A stretch of DNA of 64,000 nt from an uncultured Opitutia bacterium. Lineage in GTDB: Bacteria > Verrucomicrobiota > Verrucomicrobiia > Opitutales > Opitutaceae. The notes below the pieces were generated by a model. That model worked only from the letters and a program-made list of their open reading frames with translations, had not been told where the DNA came from and ran no database searches. The stretch covers positions 62,001 to 126,000 of the forward strand of contig CAIRTK010000066.1 in NCBI GenBank assembly GCA_903881475.1, in the 5' to 3' direction. Within the stretch, counting starts at the first letter, position 1, and every line of letters starts with the position of its first letter. A program made the translations under genes and the position numbers. Positions 49,794 to 58,371 of the stretch are shown here, one piece after another.

Positions 49794-51803
49794 ATGCGCA
49801 AATTCATCCTCGCGGCGGCCGCTGTGCTTGCCTTCACGCTCGGTACGGTTCGTGCCGAGATTGACCCGAAGCAGTTCGATCCGGCGGTGAAGCCGCAGGA
49901 CGACTTTTTCCACTACGTGAACGGCCCCTGGCTGAAGGCCACGGCGATCCCGCCCGAGTACAGCATGTGGGGCACCGCGATGAAGCTGGTGGACGGCAAC
50001 TCCACGGCCCTCCGGGCGCTCTGCGAGCGCGCTGCCGCCAAGGGTGACGCCGGCACCGCGGCTGAGAAAATGGTCGGCGACTTTTATGCCAGCGGCATGG
50101 ACCTGGCGGCGGTCAACGCCGCCGGCGCCGCCCCGCTCAAGCCCGAGTTTGACCGCATTGCGGCGCTCAAGACCCCGGCGGACGTGCTTGGCACGATCGC
50201 CCACCTGCACCAGCTCGGCGTCTCGGCCGGCTTCGATTTCGGCAGCGGGGCCGACTACGCGAACAGCTCCCAGGAAATCGCGCAGATCTACCAGGGCGGG
50301 CTCGGCCTGCCGGATCGCGACTATTATTTCCGCGACGACGAGAAGTCGAAGACCCTGCGGACCAAATATACCGCCCATGTTGCCAAGATGCTCGAACTCA
50401 CGGGCGACACGCCCGAGGCCGCCCAGGCGGGCGCCGCCGCGGTGATGCGGATCGAGACGGCGCTGGCCAACGCCTCCCTCACGAAGGTCGTCCTCCGCAA
50501 TCCCTACGCGCGCTACCACAAGATGCCGGTGACGAAGCTGCTGGCGCTCACGCCCGGCCTCGACTGGAACGCCTATTTCAAGGCGGTGGGCGCTCCGGCC
50601 TTCACCGAGCTCAACGTGGGCATGCCGGGCTTCTGCCAGGGCTTCGCCGCGCAACTCGCGCAGGCGCCCGTGGCCGACTGGCAGGCTTATCTGCGCTGGC
50701 ATCTGGTGCACGATGCCGCCCGCTATCTCAGCGAGCCGTTCGTGCAGGAGAATTTCCAGTTCTATGGCGTTGCGCTCTTCGGCACGAAGGAGCTGCGGCC
50801 GCGCTGGAAGCGCGTCATCAGCTCGGTGGATTCCGGCGTGGGTGACGCTCTCGGCCAGCTCTACGTCGCCGAGTATTTTCCGCCGGAGGCCAAGGCCCGC
50901 ATGCTCCGGCTCGTGGGCAACCTGCGCGCCGCGATGGCGGAAAAGCTGAAGACCCTGGAGTGGATGGATGAGCCGACCCGCGCCAAGGCCCTGACCAAGC
51001 TCAATGCCCTCGGGGTGAAGATCGGCTATCCCGACAAATGGAAGGACTACAGCACCCTGACCATCGACCGGGGCTCGTATGTCCTGAATGCGCTGCGCGC
51101 CAATGCCTATGAGACGCGCCGCGACCTCGCGAAGATCGGCCAGCCCGTTGACAAGACGGAGTGGGGCATGACGCCACCGACCGTGAACGCGTACTACAGC
51201 CCCCTGCGCAACGAGATCGTGTTTCCCGCGGGCTACCTCCAGCCGCCGATCTTCGACCCGAAGGCCGACGACGGCGCGAACTACGGCGCCATCGGCGCCA
51301 CCATCGGCCATGAGATGACGCACGGCTTTGACGACCGGGGCCGCCAGTTCGACCCGTCCGGCAACCTCACGGACTGGTGGACGCCGGCGAGCGACGCCAA
51401 GTTCAAGGAGCGCGCGGCGCGCATTGTGAAGCAGTTCTCCTCCTACACGGTGCTCGACGGCCTCCACGTGAACGGCGAGTTGACGGAGGGCGAAAACATT
51501 GCCGACCTCGGCGGCCTCCGGATTGCTTACGCGGCGCTGGAGAAGGAACTGGGCGACAAGCCGCGCGTGAAGATCGACGGGTTCACGCCGGAGCAGCGGT
51601 TCTTCATCAGCTACGCGATGGATTCGCGCAGCAAGTGGCGGCCCGAAGTGCTGCGGCTGATCGTGCAGACGGATCCGCATTCGCCGGATGAATTCCGCGT
51701 CAACGGCCCGCTGTCGAACTTGGATGAGTTCGCGAAGGCCTTCGACGTCCCCGAGGGCGCCCCGATGCGCCGCCCCGTCGCCGACCGCGTGTCGATCTGG
51801 TAA
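49794..51803 (+). CDS. M13 family zinc metalloendopeptidase (PepO/neprilysin type)
   Basis: A 669-residue exported peptidase (signal MRKFILAAAAVLAFTLGTVRA). M13 N-terminal domain (FDPAVKPQDDFFHYVNGPWLKATAIPPE, LPDRDYYF) and the catalytic C-terminal half: VNAYYSPLRNEIVFPAGYLQPPIFD, zinc site GHEMTHGFDDRGRQFD, GENIADLGG (third ligand Glu), GFTPEQRFFISYAM and DPHSPDEFRVNGPLSN. Cleaves short peptides in the periplasm. Ends in a strong terminator. Confidence 0.96.
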   Translation: MRKFILAAAAVLAFTLGTVRAEIDPKQFDPAVKPQDDFFHYVNGPWLKATAIPPEYSMWGTAMKLVDGNSTALRALCERAAAKGDAGTAAEKMVGDFYASGMDLAAVNAAGAAPLKPEFDRIAALKTPADVLGTIAHLHQLGVSAGFDFGSGADYANSSQEIAQIYQGGLGLPDRDYYFRDDEKSKTLRTKYTAHVAKMLELTGDTPEAAQAGAAAVMRIETALANASLTKVVLRNPYARYHKMPVTKLLALTPGLDWNAYFKAVGAPAFTELNVGMPGFCQGFAAQLAQAPVADWQAYLRWHLVHDAARYLSEPFVQENFQFYGVALFGTKELRPRWKRVISSVDSGVGDALGQLYVAEYFPPEAKARMLRLVGNLRAAMAEKLKTLEWMDEPTRAKALTKLNALGVKIGYPDKWKDYSTLTIDRGSYVLNALRANAYETRRDLAKIGQPVDKTEWGMTPPTVNAYYSPLRNEIVFPAGYLQPPIFDPKADDGANYGAIGATIGHEMTHGFDDRGRQFDPSGNLTDWWTPASDAKFKERAARIVKQFSSYTVLDGLHVNGELTEGENIADLGGLRIAYAALEKELGDKPRVKIDGFTPEQRFFISYAMDSRSKWRPEVLRLIVQTDPHSPDEFRVNGPLSNLDEFAKAFDVPEGAPMRRPVADRVSIW

Positions 51804-51827
51804 GCGCGGCATAAACGACTCTCTCCA

Positions 51828-51856
51828 AAGGCGCGGACCAACCTCCGCGCCTTTTT
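51828..51856 (+). terminator. Intrinsic terminator after the M13 peptidase gene
   Basis: AAGGCGCGGA-CCAACC-TCCGCGCC followed by TTTTT: a nine- to ten-pair stem directly before a T run, 25 bases after the stop. Confidence 0.85.
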
Positions 51857-51877
51857 CGCACCCATTTTTCTGCCGCC

Positions 51878-51945
51878 CGTAGCAGCCGACGTAAGGAGGC
51901 TGAGGCAACGCCGTATTTCCAGCGGCCTCCTGTAGTCGGACCCGT
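51878..51945. repeat. GTAGCAGCCGACGTAAGGAGG repeat
   Basis: GTAGCAGCCGACG...GGAGGCTGA at the left and a GGCCTCCTGTAGTCGG right arm; a fragment similar to TAGCAGCCGACGT occurs at 23713. Confidence 0.5.
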
Positions 51946-51960
51946 TTCGGAGGGAAACCC

Positions 51961-51983
51961 AATGTCACGTATTACGTGACATT
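51961..51983. repeat. Perfect short palindrome
   Basis: AATGTCACGT-ATT-ACGTGACATT: a perfect 10-bp inverted repeat with a 3-base centre, in the AT-richer leader of the lipoprotein gene. Could be an operator or hairpin. Confidence 0.6.
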
Positions 51984-52091
51984 CGGTTTAGGTCTCTTTG
52001 AGGAGAATTCTGTCAAGAGTCACGATTGGGTCGCCTTTGTCGTGTCCCGCTCCTTGACCCCTTTATTGCTCCTCTCTACAAATCGCCCGCC

Positions 52092-52904
52092 ATGAAATTT
52101 GCATCATTCCAAGCAATTTCAACTGGGCTCGCATTTTTGGTAGTTGGGATGACTGGTTGCCAAAGCCCTTACTCAAAATTCTACACCAACTCGCTTCCCC
52201 CTAAATTCGAGCGCTATTTGCTCCCGCATATTGGCGAGACACAGTACTACTCAACTTCGATTGATGAACGAAAGGCAGGGATCGAAGCAATAGTCCGGCG
52301 CGGGTATAACGTCATTGGTTACGCTTCGTTTGAAGGGAACGCTGGAGATTATACCTCTTCGCTTCATGCGAAGGCAAAGGAGGTACAAGCTGATATCGTC
52401 CTGCTGAGTAGTTCATATGCAGGAACCCGGAGCGGCGTGATGCCTTTGGTTACCTATCAACCTGGTCAGAGCTCTACAACGTACGCCAGCGGTCAAATAG
52501 GAGGAACGAACTATACAGGTACATCCACCACTACATCGCCCGGGACAATTAATACCACGTACGTTCCTTACAACATCGAACGTGACAACTATAGCGCCAT
52601 CTTCTTCCGCAAGTATCATTACCTCATCGGAGCCAGATGGCATCCTCTAAACGATGACCAGCGGAGGGAATTACAGCGAAATGCTGGATTGGTCGTAGAT
52701 ACTGTAATTGATGGCACGCCTGCATTTGTAGCCAATGTTCTACCCGGGGATATTTTGCTCACTATGGATGGTGACGCGATAATCTCGACAGAATGGTTGA
52801 ATACGCGGTCTGTCGAAAAGGCAGGGCAGGTCGTGAAATTTTTGGTGTTAAGAAACGGAGTGGAAAAGATCATCGAGTTGAGGATTAACCCGGATACTCC
52901 CTAG
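52092..52904 (+). CDS. AT-rich acquired lipoprotein with PDZ-like C-terminus
   Basis: A 270-residue predicted lipoprotein: signal with lipobox-like VGMTGC near residue 24, then SKFYTNSLPPKFERYLLPHIGETQYYSTSIDE, a Thr/Ser/Gly-rich linker (PGQSSTTYASGQIGGTNYTG) and a PDZ-like end (GLVVDTVIDGTPAFVANVLPGDILLTMDGDAI...GQVVKFLVLRNGVEKIIELRI). Its codon use and base composition (near 46% GC by eye) differ sharply from the rest of the window, indicating recent transfer. The start is the ATG giving MKFASFQA. Convergent with rhaB; function unknown. Confidence 0.85.
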   Translation: MKFASFQAISTGLAFLVVGMTGCQSPYSKFYTNSLPPKFERYLLPHIGETQYYSTSIDERKAGIEAIVRRGYNVIGYASFEGNAGDYTSSLHAKAKEVQADIVLLSSSYAGTRSGVMPLVTYQPGQSSTTYASGQIGGTNYTGTSTTTSPGTINTTYVPYNIERDNYSAIFFRKYHYLIGARWHPLNDDQRRELQRNAGLVVDTVIDGTPAFVANVLPGDILLTMDGDAIISTEWLNTRSVEKAGQVVKFLVLRNGVEKIIELRINPDTP

Positions 52905-52921
52905 CAATGCATTTTGCCTCT

Positions 52922-54361
52922 TTAAGCTACCAGAAGCTCGTGCGGCAAATAAGTCTTCTGTTGCAGATTCTCGCCCAGTAGCCGCCGGAACGTCGCCAAG
53001 TTCTTCACCGCTCCCAGCGCGATCAGCTGGCTCGCCATGTTGCCGACGGCGGTGCCTTCGAGGTTGAAGGAGATCACGGGAATCCCTGCAGCGTCGGCGG
53101 TGGCCTGGCAGAGCAGGCGGTTCTTCGAGCCGCCGCCGACCATCAGGATGCGGCGGAATTTCTTGCCCGTCATCGCCTCGAAATTTGCGGCGGCAACGGC
53201 GTGGCCGCGACCGAGGGAGTCGCAGATGAGCCGGGTATAGCCGGCAAGGTTCTTGGGCGCGGCGGCCTTCTTCCGCTTCAACTGGGCGTCGATCGCGGCG
53301 CGCATGGACTTCGGCGCTGTAAACGCGGGGTCGGCGGGATCGAGCAGCACCGCAGGCGCGGGCAGTTTGCTGGCGGCGGCGATCAGGGCGTCCCAGTCGC
53401 GCGGCGACTGCGGCCGCGTGCTGAAGCCGGCCATCGTCTGCTCCAGCAGGAACAGCCCGACGACATTCGTGAGCGGCCGGTAGCCACCGAGGCCGGTGCG
53501 CTCGTTGGCGACGCGCGCGGCGAGCGCCGCGGGACCGAGCAGAGGCTGGTCGCTTTCGAATCCCACGAGCGACCATGTGCCGGAGCTGAGGAAGAGGTCG
53601 CCGCCCTCGGGTGACGCAGGCATGGCGTCATAGGCGCTGGCGGTGTCGTGGCCGGGGACGGCGATCACCTGGGCGCCGGCGAGCTCGGGGAGCGCGGTGA
53701 CGCGGCCGAGTTTCTTGCCCGACAGCACGGGCGTCGTGAACCACGACGGCGGGATGCGGAAATGCTCCAGGGCCGTCCGCGACCAGTCGCGCGAATGCAC
53801 GTCGAGGAGCTGCGAGGTGCTGGCAACGGTGAACTCGTTCTCGGCGCGGCCGCTGAGGAGGAAGTTGAAATAATCCGGCAGGAACAGGCAACGCGTGGCG
53901 AGATCGGTGAGCGCGGGGCAGCTGGCGACGGCCTCGGCGAGCTGGAGGCTGGAGTTGTAGAAGACGTTCGGGATGCCGGTCGCGGCGTAGATGCGGTCGG
54001 CGCCGTTGGCGGCCAGGGCCTTCAGGCCGGTCTGGGTGCGGTTGTCGCGGTAGGCGTGGACGGGAAACACCAGCCGGCCGGAGTCATTGAGGAGGACGTG
54101 GTCGCAGCCCCAGGTGTCGACGCCGACCGAGGCGAGCTTGGCGCCGCGGGGCAGGGCGGCGACGGCCTTGCGCAGGCCAGTCTGCACCTCGTGCCAGAGC
54201 GTGCCGATTTCCCAGTAGGCGTGGGCGCCGAGTTCACGGTAGGTGTTCGGGAAGCGGTGAACCTCGTTGAGCGTGAGCCGGTTTTTGGCCCACGTGCCGA
54301 GGATGACGCGGCCACTGGTGGCGCCGAGATCGACGGCAGCGGTGAAAATCGGAATAGCCAT
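52922..54361 (-). CDS. rhaB: Rhamnulokinase
   Basis: A 479-residue FGGY sugar kinase phosphorylating L-rhamnulose at C1. Features: AAVDLGATSGRVILG, SVGVDTWGCDHVLL, NVFYNSSLQLAEAV, HDTASAYDAMP, LSSGTWSLVGFESDQPL, RRILMVGGGSKNRLLCQATADAAGIPV and a GTAVGNMASQL end. All of these match RhaB. It provides rhamnulose-1-phosphate for RhaEW at 45316. Single gene on the minus strand; repeats lie upstream. Confidence 0.95.
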   Translation of the reverse strand: MAIPIFTAAVDLGATSGRVILGTWAKNRLTLNEVHRFPNTYRELGAHAYWEIGTLWHEVQTGLRKAVAALPRGAKLASVGVDTWGCDHVLLNDSGRLVFPVHAYRDNRTQTGLKALAANGADRIYAATGIPNVFYNSSLQLAEAVASCPALTDLATRCLFLPDYFNFLLSGRAENEFTVASTSQLLDVHSRDWSRTALEHFRIPPSWFTTPVLSGKKLGRVTALPELAGAQVIAVPGHDTASAYDAMPASPEGGDLFLSSGTWSLVGFESDQPLLGPAALAARVANERTGLGGYRPLTNVVGLFLLEQTMAGFSTRPQSPRDWDALIAAASKLPAPAVLLDPADPAFTAPKSMRAAIDAQLKRKKAAAPKNLAGYTRLICDSLGRGHAVAAANFEAMTGKKFRRILMVGGGSKNRLLCQATADAAGIPVISFNLEGTAVGNMASQLIALGAVKNLATFRRLLGENLQQKTYLPHELLVA

Positions 54362-54395
54362 GGGGTAGATGGAATATGGGAGTTAGAAGATCGGG

Positions 54396-54430
54396 GTGGA
54401 GCGACTTGCCCTCAAGGCGCTGGGCGAAGT
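54396..54430. repeat. Single family D unit
   Basis: GGGTGGAGCGACTTGCCCTC...AAGGCGCTGGGC, a degraded relative of the arms at 33177-33269. Confidence 0.5.
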
Positions 54431-54458
54431 CTAGGGTGGAAGAAGAACCGGGATTATT

Positions 54459-54543
54459 TTTACAGGAGATAACTGAGAGAATGGAGAGGGGAGATTTCGA
54501 CTGATTTCGTTTCTCTGTCTCCTCAGTTACCTCCTGTAAAACC
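54459..54543. repeat. Inverted repeat, TTTTACAGGAG family
   Basis: Left arm TTTTTACAGGAGATAACTGA then GAGAATGGAGAGG; right arm TCTCCTCAGTTACCTCCTGT then AAAA. It fills the gap between the rhaB and mqo genes. Confidence 0.85.
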
Positions 54544-54555
54544 AGATCGAATGTC

Positions 54556-56055
54556 TCAGCCGAGGTGCAGAATCTCGTTCGCCCGGCGCTGGGCGTTGCG
54601 GAAGAAATCCGCGTTTCCGGCGAGTTTGATATCCACGTCGTACGTGGGGATCATTTCCTTCAGGCGGGCCCGGCCGGCCTCGCTGGCCACCAGGTGCGGG
54701 AAGCACAGCTTGATCACCTCGAGCACGATGTTCACCGACACCGACGCGCCCGGCGAGGCGCCCAGGAGGGCGGAAATGGTACGGTCGGAGTTGGTGATGA
54801 CCTCGGTGCCGTAATGGACGATGCCGGCCTCGCCGTCGGTCTTCTTGATGGCTTGCACGCGGATGCCGGCGTCGATCAGCTTCCAGTCCGCCGCCTTGGC
54901 CGCCGGGTAGAAAATGTGCAGCACCTCCATGCGGTCGGCCATGCTCTGCGTGCCCTGCTGGATGAGGTAGCGGACGAGCGGCAGGTTGCTAGCCCCGATC
55001 TTGAGTAGCGTGGCGAGGTTGTCGGGTTTGATGGAGCCCGGGAGATCGGTCCAGCTGCCCTTCTTGTGGAGGAACTTCGTGGTCCACGCCGCGAAGGGCC
55101 CGAACAGGAGCGTCTTCTTGCCATCGAGCACGCGGGTGTCGAGGTGCGGCACAGCCATCGTGGGCGCAGCGTCGAGGGCCTGGCCATAGACCTTGGCCTG
55201 GTGCCGTTGGACGATCGCGGGGTTGTCGCAGACGAGCCACTGCCCGCCGATCGGGAAGCCGCCGAGGCCCTTGCTCTCGGCGATGCCGGATTTCTGGAGC
55301 AGGTGCAGGCTGCCGCCGCCGGCGCCGACGAAGACGAACTTGGCGTGGTTCTGGCGGAGCTCGCCCGTGGCGAGGTCCCTGCTGAAGACATCCCAGCCGG
55401 TGTCGTTTTTCTTCAGGTCCACCACCCGGTGGTTGGAAGCGATGCCGCAGCGATCCTGGCGCTCGAGCCAGCCGAGGAGCTTGCGGGAGATGACGCCGAA
55501 GTTCACGTCGGTGCCGGCGTCCATCCTGGTCGCGGCGATGGGAACGTTGGCGCGGCCCTCGGTGAGCAGGGGCGCCCAGCGGCCGATGACGTCCCGGTCG
55601 GTGGTGTACTCCATTTCGCGGAAAAAATGGTGCGCGGACATGCCGGAGTGGCGGGCCTTCAGGAAACCGACCTGCTCTTCGCCGTGCACGAAGCTGAGGT
55701 GGGCGACGGGGTTGATGAACTCCTTCGGGTTATCGACCATCCCGCTGGCCACGGCGTAGCTCCAGAACTGCTTGGACTGCTCGAACTGCTCGAAGATCCC
55801 GATGGCCTTGGCGACGTTCACGGAACCGTCGGCCTCGCGCTTCGGCGTGTAGCTCAGCTCGCAGATGCCGGCGTGGCCGGTGCCGGCGTTGTTCCAGCCG
55901 TGGGAGCTCTCCTGCGCGAGGTCCTCGGTGACCTCATAAACCTGGAGAGAGAGGCCTGGCTCCAGCCGCTTGAGGAGGGCGCCGAGGTTGGCGGACATGA
56001 CGCCGCTGCCGATCAGGATGACATCGGGGTTTTCGATGTGCGTGGAGTGCTTCAT
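54556..56055 (-). CDS. mqo: Malate:quinone oxidoreductase
   Basis: A 499-residue FAD-dependent, membrane-associated enzyme oxidising malate to oxaloacetate with quinone as acceptor. Landmarks: VILIGSGVMSANLGALLKRL (FAD site), SSHGWNNAGTGHAGICELSYTP, QFWSYAVASGMVDNPKEFINPVAHLSFVHGEE, FVFVGAGGGSLHLLQKSGI, GGFPIGGQWLVCDNP, TKFLHKKGSWTDL and a C-terminal SPGASVSVNIVLEVI. Length is typical. The start is the ATG giving MKHSTHIENPDV. Single gene, divergent from the OPT gene. Confidence 0.97.
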   Translation of the reverse strand: MKHSTHIENPDVILIGSGVMSANLGALLKRLEPGLSLQVYEVTEDLAQESSHGWNNAGTGHAGICELSYTPKREADGSVNVAKAIGIFEQFEQSKQFWSYAVASGMVDNPKEFINPVAHLSFVHGEEQVGFLKARHSGMSAHHFFREMEYTTDRDVIGRWAPLLTEGRANVPIAATRMDAGTDVNFGVISRKLLGWLERQDRCGIASNHRVVDLKKNDTGWDVFSRDLATGELRQNHAKFVFVGAGGGSLHLLQKSGIAESKGLGGFPIGGQWLVCDNPAIVQRHQAKVYGQALDAAPTMAVPHLDTRVLDGKKTLLFGPFAAWTTKFLHKKGSWTDLPGSIKPDNLATLLKIGASNLPLVRYLIQQGTQSMADRMEVLHIFYPAAKAADWKLIDAGIRVQAIKKTDGEAGIVHYGTEVITNSDRTISALLGASPGASVSVNIVLEVIKLCFPHLVASEAGRARLKEMIPTYDVDIKLAGNADFFRNAQRRANEILHLG

Positions 56056-56113
56056 TGAATCGCCATCGCACCCCGAGGCGGCGGCGGCGTCAATCGCGGA
56101 GGGCGGCGGCTTC

Positions 56114-56247
56114 CGAACTGAACATCGAACACTCAACTTCGACCTTCCAACTTTGAACTCGGACCCGAGGCATGGCAAAGGGCTGCGGCATTCCGGGTCA
56201 TCGGGCGTTCGAAATTGGAAGGTCGAAGTTGAAGGTCCGATGTTCGC
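56114..56247. repeat. Inverted repeat between mqo and OPT gene
   Basis: Left arm CCGAACTGAACATCGAACAC, TCAACTTCGACCTTCCAAC; right arm GTTCGAAATTGGAAGGTCGA, AGTTGAAGGTCCGATGTTCG. Long imperfect palindrome in a divergent promoter region. Confidence 0.75.
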
Positions 56248-56301
56248 CCGGATTCGCATCCCAAGGCTTGATGCGGGCCGAATCCGTTTGCAGCTTCGAT
56301 T

Positions 56302-58254
56302 ATGCAATCCGCCCAGTCCGTTCGCGAGCTTACGGTCCGGAGTGTCATTCTCGGCGGCGTCATCACGCTGCTCTTCACCGCCGCCAACGTCTATCTTGGA
56401 TTGAAGGTCGGCCTGACCTTTGCGACCTCGATCCCGGCGGCGGTCATCTCGATGGCGCTGCTGCGCCTGCTCGGGAATTCCAATCTCCTTGAGAACAACA
56501 TCGTCCAGACGATCGCCTCCGCCGCGGGCACGCTGGCGGCGATCATCTTTGTGCTGCCGGGCCTCATCATGGTCGGCTGGTGGCAGGGTTTTCCCTACTG
56601 GATCACGGTGGCCGTCTGTGCGATCGGCGGCATCCTGGGCGTGATGTTCTCGGTGCCGCTGCGTCGTGCGCTGGTGACGGGTTCCGACCTGCCTTACCCG
56701 GAGGGCGTCGCGGCCGCCGAGGTGCTGAAGGTCGGCTTCGGCTCCGCGGAGGGCAAGGTGGAGAACGCCAAAGGGCTCCGCATGATCGTCGTCGGCTCGG
56801 TGACCTCGGCCGCCTACGCACTGCTGGCGGCGATGCGGCTGGTGGCAAGCGATGTCGCCGTGGCCTTCCGGCTGGGCCGGGGCGCTACGGCCGCCTCGAC
56901 GAGCCTGTCCATGGCGCTCATCGGCGTCGGGCACCTCGTCGGACTCTCGGTGGGCGCGGCGATGCTGTTCGGCATGCTCATCGCCTGGGGCGGGCTGGTG
57001 CCGCTGCTCACGGCCAGTCACGGCGTGACGGGTGACGTCGGCCACTTGGTCAACACGACCTTCCGCGGCGAGGTGCGCTTCATCGGCGCCGGGACCATCG
57101 GCGTGGCCGCGCTCTGGAGCCTCATCCGCATCCTCGGGCCGATCATCAGGGGCATCCGCTCCGCGATGGCGGCGTCGAAGGCCCGCTCGGCCGGGGCCGA
57201 GCTGGCGCTCACCGAGCGCGACCTGCCGATCGGCATCGTCGGCGGCACCATCCTCGCGCTGCTGGTGCCAATCGCCGGCCTGCTCTGGATTTTCTGCTCC
57301 GGCACGGCGATCGCCTCCGGCATCGGCCCGGTGATCCTCGGCACGCTGGTCTATGTCGTGGTGATCGGCGCGATCATCGCGTCGGTCTGCGGCTACATGG
57401 CCGGACTGATCGGCGCCTCGAACAGCCCCGTGTCCGGCGTGGGCATCCTGGCCGTGCTCGGCGCGTCGCTGCTGCTGGTGCTGGTCTACGGGCACGGCGG
57501 CAACCCGGAGCAGACCCGCGCGCTCGTGGCCTACGCGCTGTTCACCACCGGCATCGTGTTTTCCATCGCGACGATCGCGAACGACAACCTGCAGGACCTC
57601 AAGACCGGCCAGCTGGTCGGCGCGACGCCGTGGCGGCAGCAGCTGGCGCTGATCTACGGCGTGATCTTCGGCTCGCTCGTGATCCCGCCGGTGCTCGACC
57701 TGCTCAACAAGGCCTTCGGTTTTACCGGCGCGCCCGGGGCGGGGGAGCACGCGCTGGCCGCGCCGCAGGCCGCGCTCATCTCCGCGCTGGCGAAGGGCGT
57801 GCTCGGCGGCGACATCAGCTGGAACCTGATTGGCTGGGGCGCGCTGCTCGGCGTCGGCACGATCCTCCTCGACGAGGTGCTGCGGAAAACCGGCAAGATG
57901 CGGCTGCCGCCGCTGTGCGTCGGCATGGGCATCTACCTGCCGATGTCACTGACGCTCCTCATTCCGGTCGGCGCCGTGCTCGGGCATTACTACGACAAGT
58001 GGGCTGACCGCCATGCGAACCCGGAGTTCGCCAAGCGCATGGGCGTGCTGGTGGCCACCGGGCTCATCGTCGGCGAGAGTCTCTTCGGCGTGGCGTTCGC
58101 CGGCGTCGTCGCGGCGGCGGGCACCGACACGCCGCTGGCGGTCGTGGGCGACAGCTTCGAGAAACCCGGCATCATCATCGGGCTGCTGCTGTTCGCGGGC
58201 ACGGTCGCCGTGCTGTACCGTTACGCCCGCCGGGTGTGCCGGGTGGAGAGCTAG
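56302..58254 (+). CDS. OPT family oligopeptide transporter
   Basis: A 650-residue transporter with about 15-16 membrane segments. OPT family sequence: ELTVRSVILGGVITLLFTAANVYLGLKVGLTFATSIPAAVISMALLR, ENNIVQTIASAAGTLAAIIFVLPGLIMVGWW, TGSDLPYPEGVAAAEVLKVGFGS, and GLIGASNSPVSGVGILAV. Imports small peptides or metal-chelates with protons. Bacterial members are mostly uncharacterised. Divergent from mqo. Confidence 0.95.
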   Translation: MQSAQSVRELTVRSVILGGVITLLFTAANVYLGLKVGLTFATSIPAAVISMALLRLLGNSNLLENNIVQTIASAAGTLAAIIFVLPGLIMVGWWQGFPYWITVAVCAIGGILGVMFSVPLRRALVTGSDLPYPEGVAAAEVLKVGFGSAEGKVENAKGLRMIVVGSVTSAAYALLAAMRLVASDVAVAFRLGRGATAASTSLSMALIGVGHLVGLSVGAAMLFGMLIAWGGLVPLLTASHGVTGDVGHLVNTTFRGEVRFIGAGTIGVAALWSLIRILGPIIRGIRSAMAASKARSAGAELALTERDLPIGIVGGTILALLVPIAGLLWIFCSGTAIASGIGPVILGTLVYVVVIGAIIASVCGYMAGLIGASNSPVSGVGILAVLGASLLLVLVYGHGGNPEQTRALVAYALFTTGIVFSIATIANDNLQDLKTGQLVGATPWRQQLALIYGVIFGSLVIPPVLDLLNKAFGFTGAPGAGEHALAAPQAALISALAKGVLGGDISWNLIGWGALLGVGTILLDEVLRKTGKMRLPPLCVGMGIYLPMSLTLLIPVGAVLGHYYDKWADRHANPEFAKRMGVLVATGLIVGESLFGVAFAGVVAAAGTDTPLAVVGDSFEKPGIIIGLLLFAGTVAVLYRYARRVCRVES

Positions 58255-58278
58255 CGGTAGGCGCAGCGTACCGGCCCG

Positions 58279-58360
58279 CGAATCACGCGAATTCGGAGCG
58301 AGTCTCACGCAGAGACGCTAAGACGCGGAGAAGTACCTCCGAATCCGCGCTGATTCGCAG
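58279..58360. repeat. Inverted repeat, GCGAATCACGCGAATTCGG family
   Basis: Left arm GCGAATCACGCGAATTCGGA; right arm CTCCGAATCCGCGCTGATTC; inner GACGCTAAGACGCGG resembles the H-type repeat at 42007. Confidence 0.65.
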
Positions 58361-58371
58361 GGAAGTATTTC

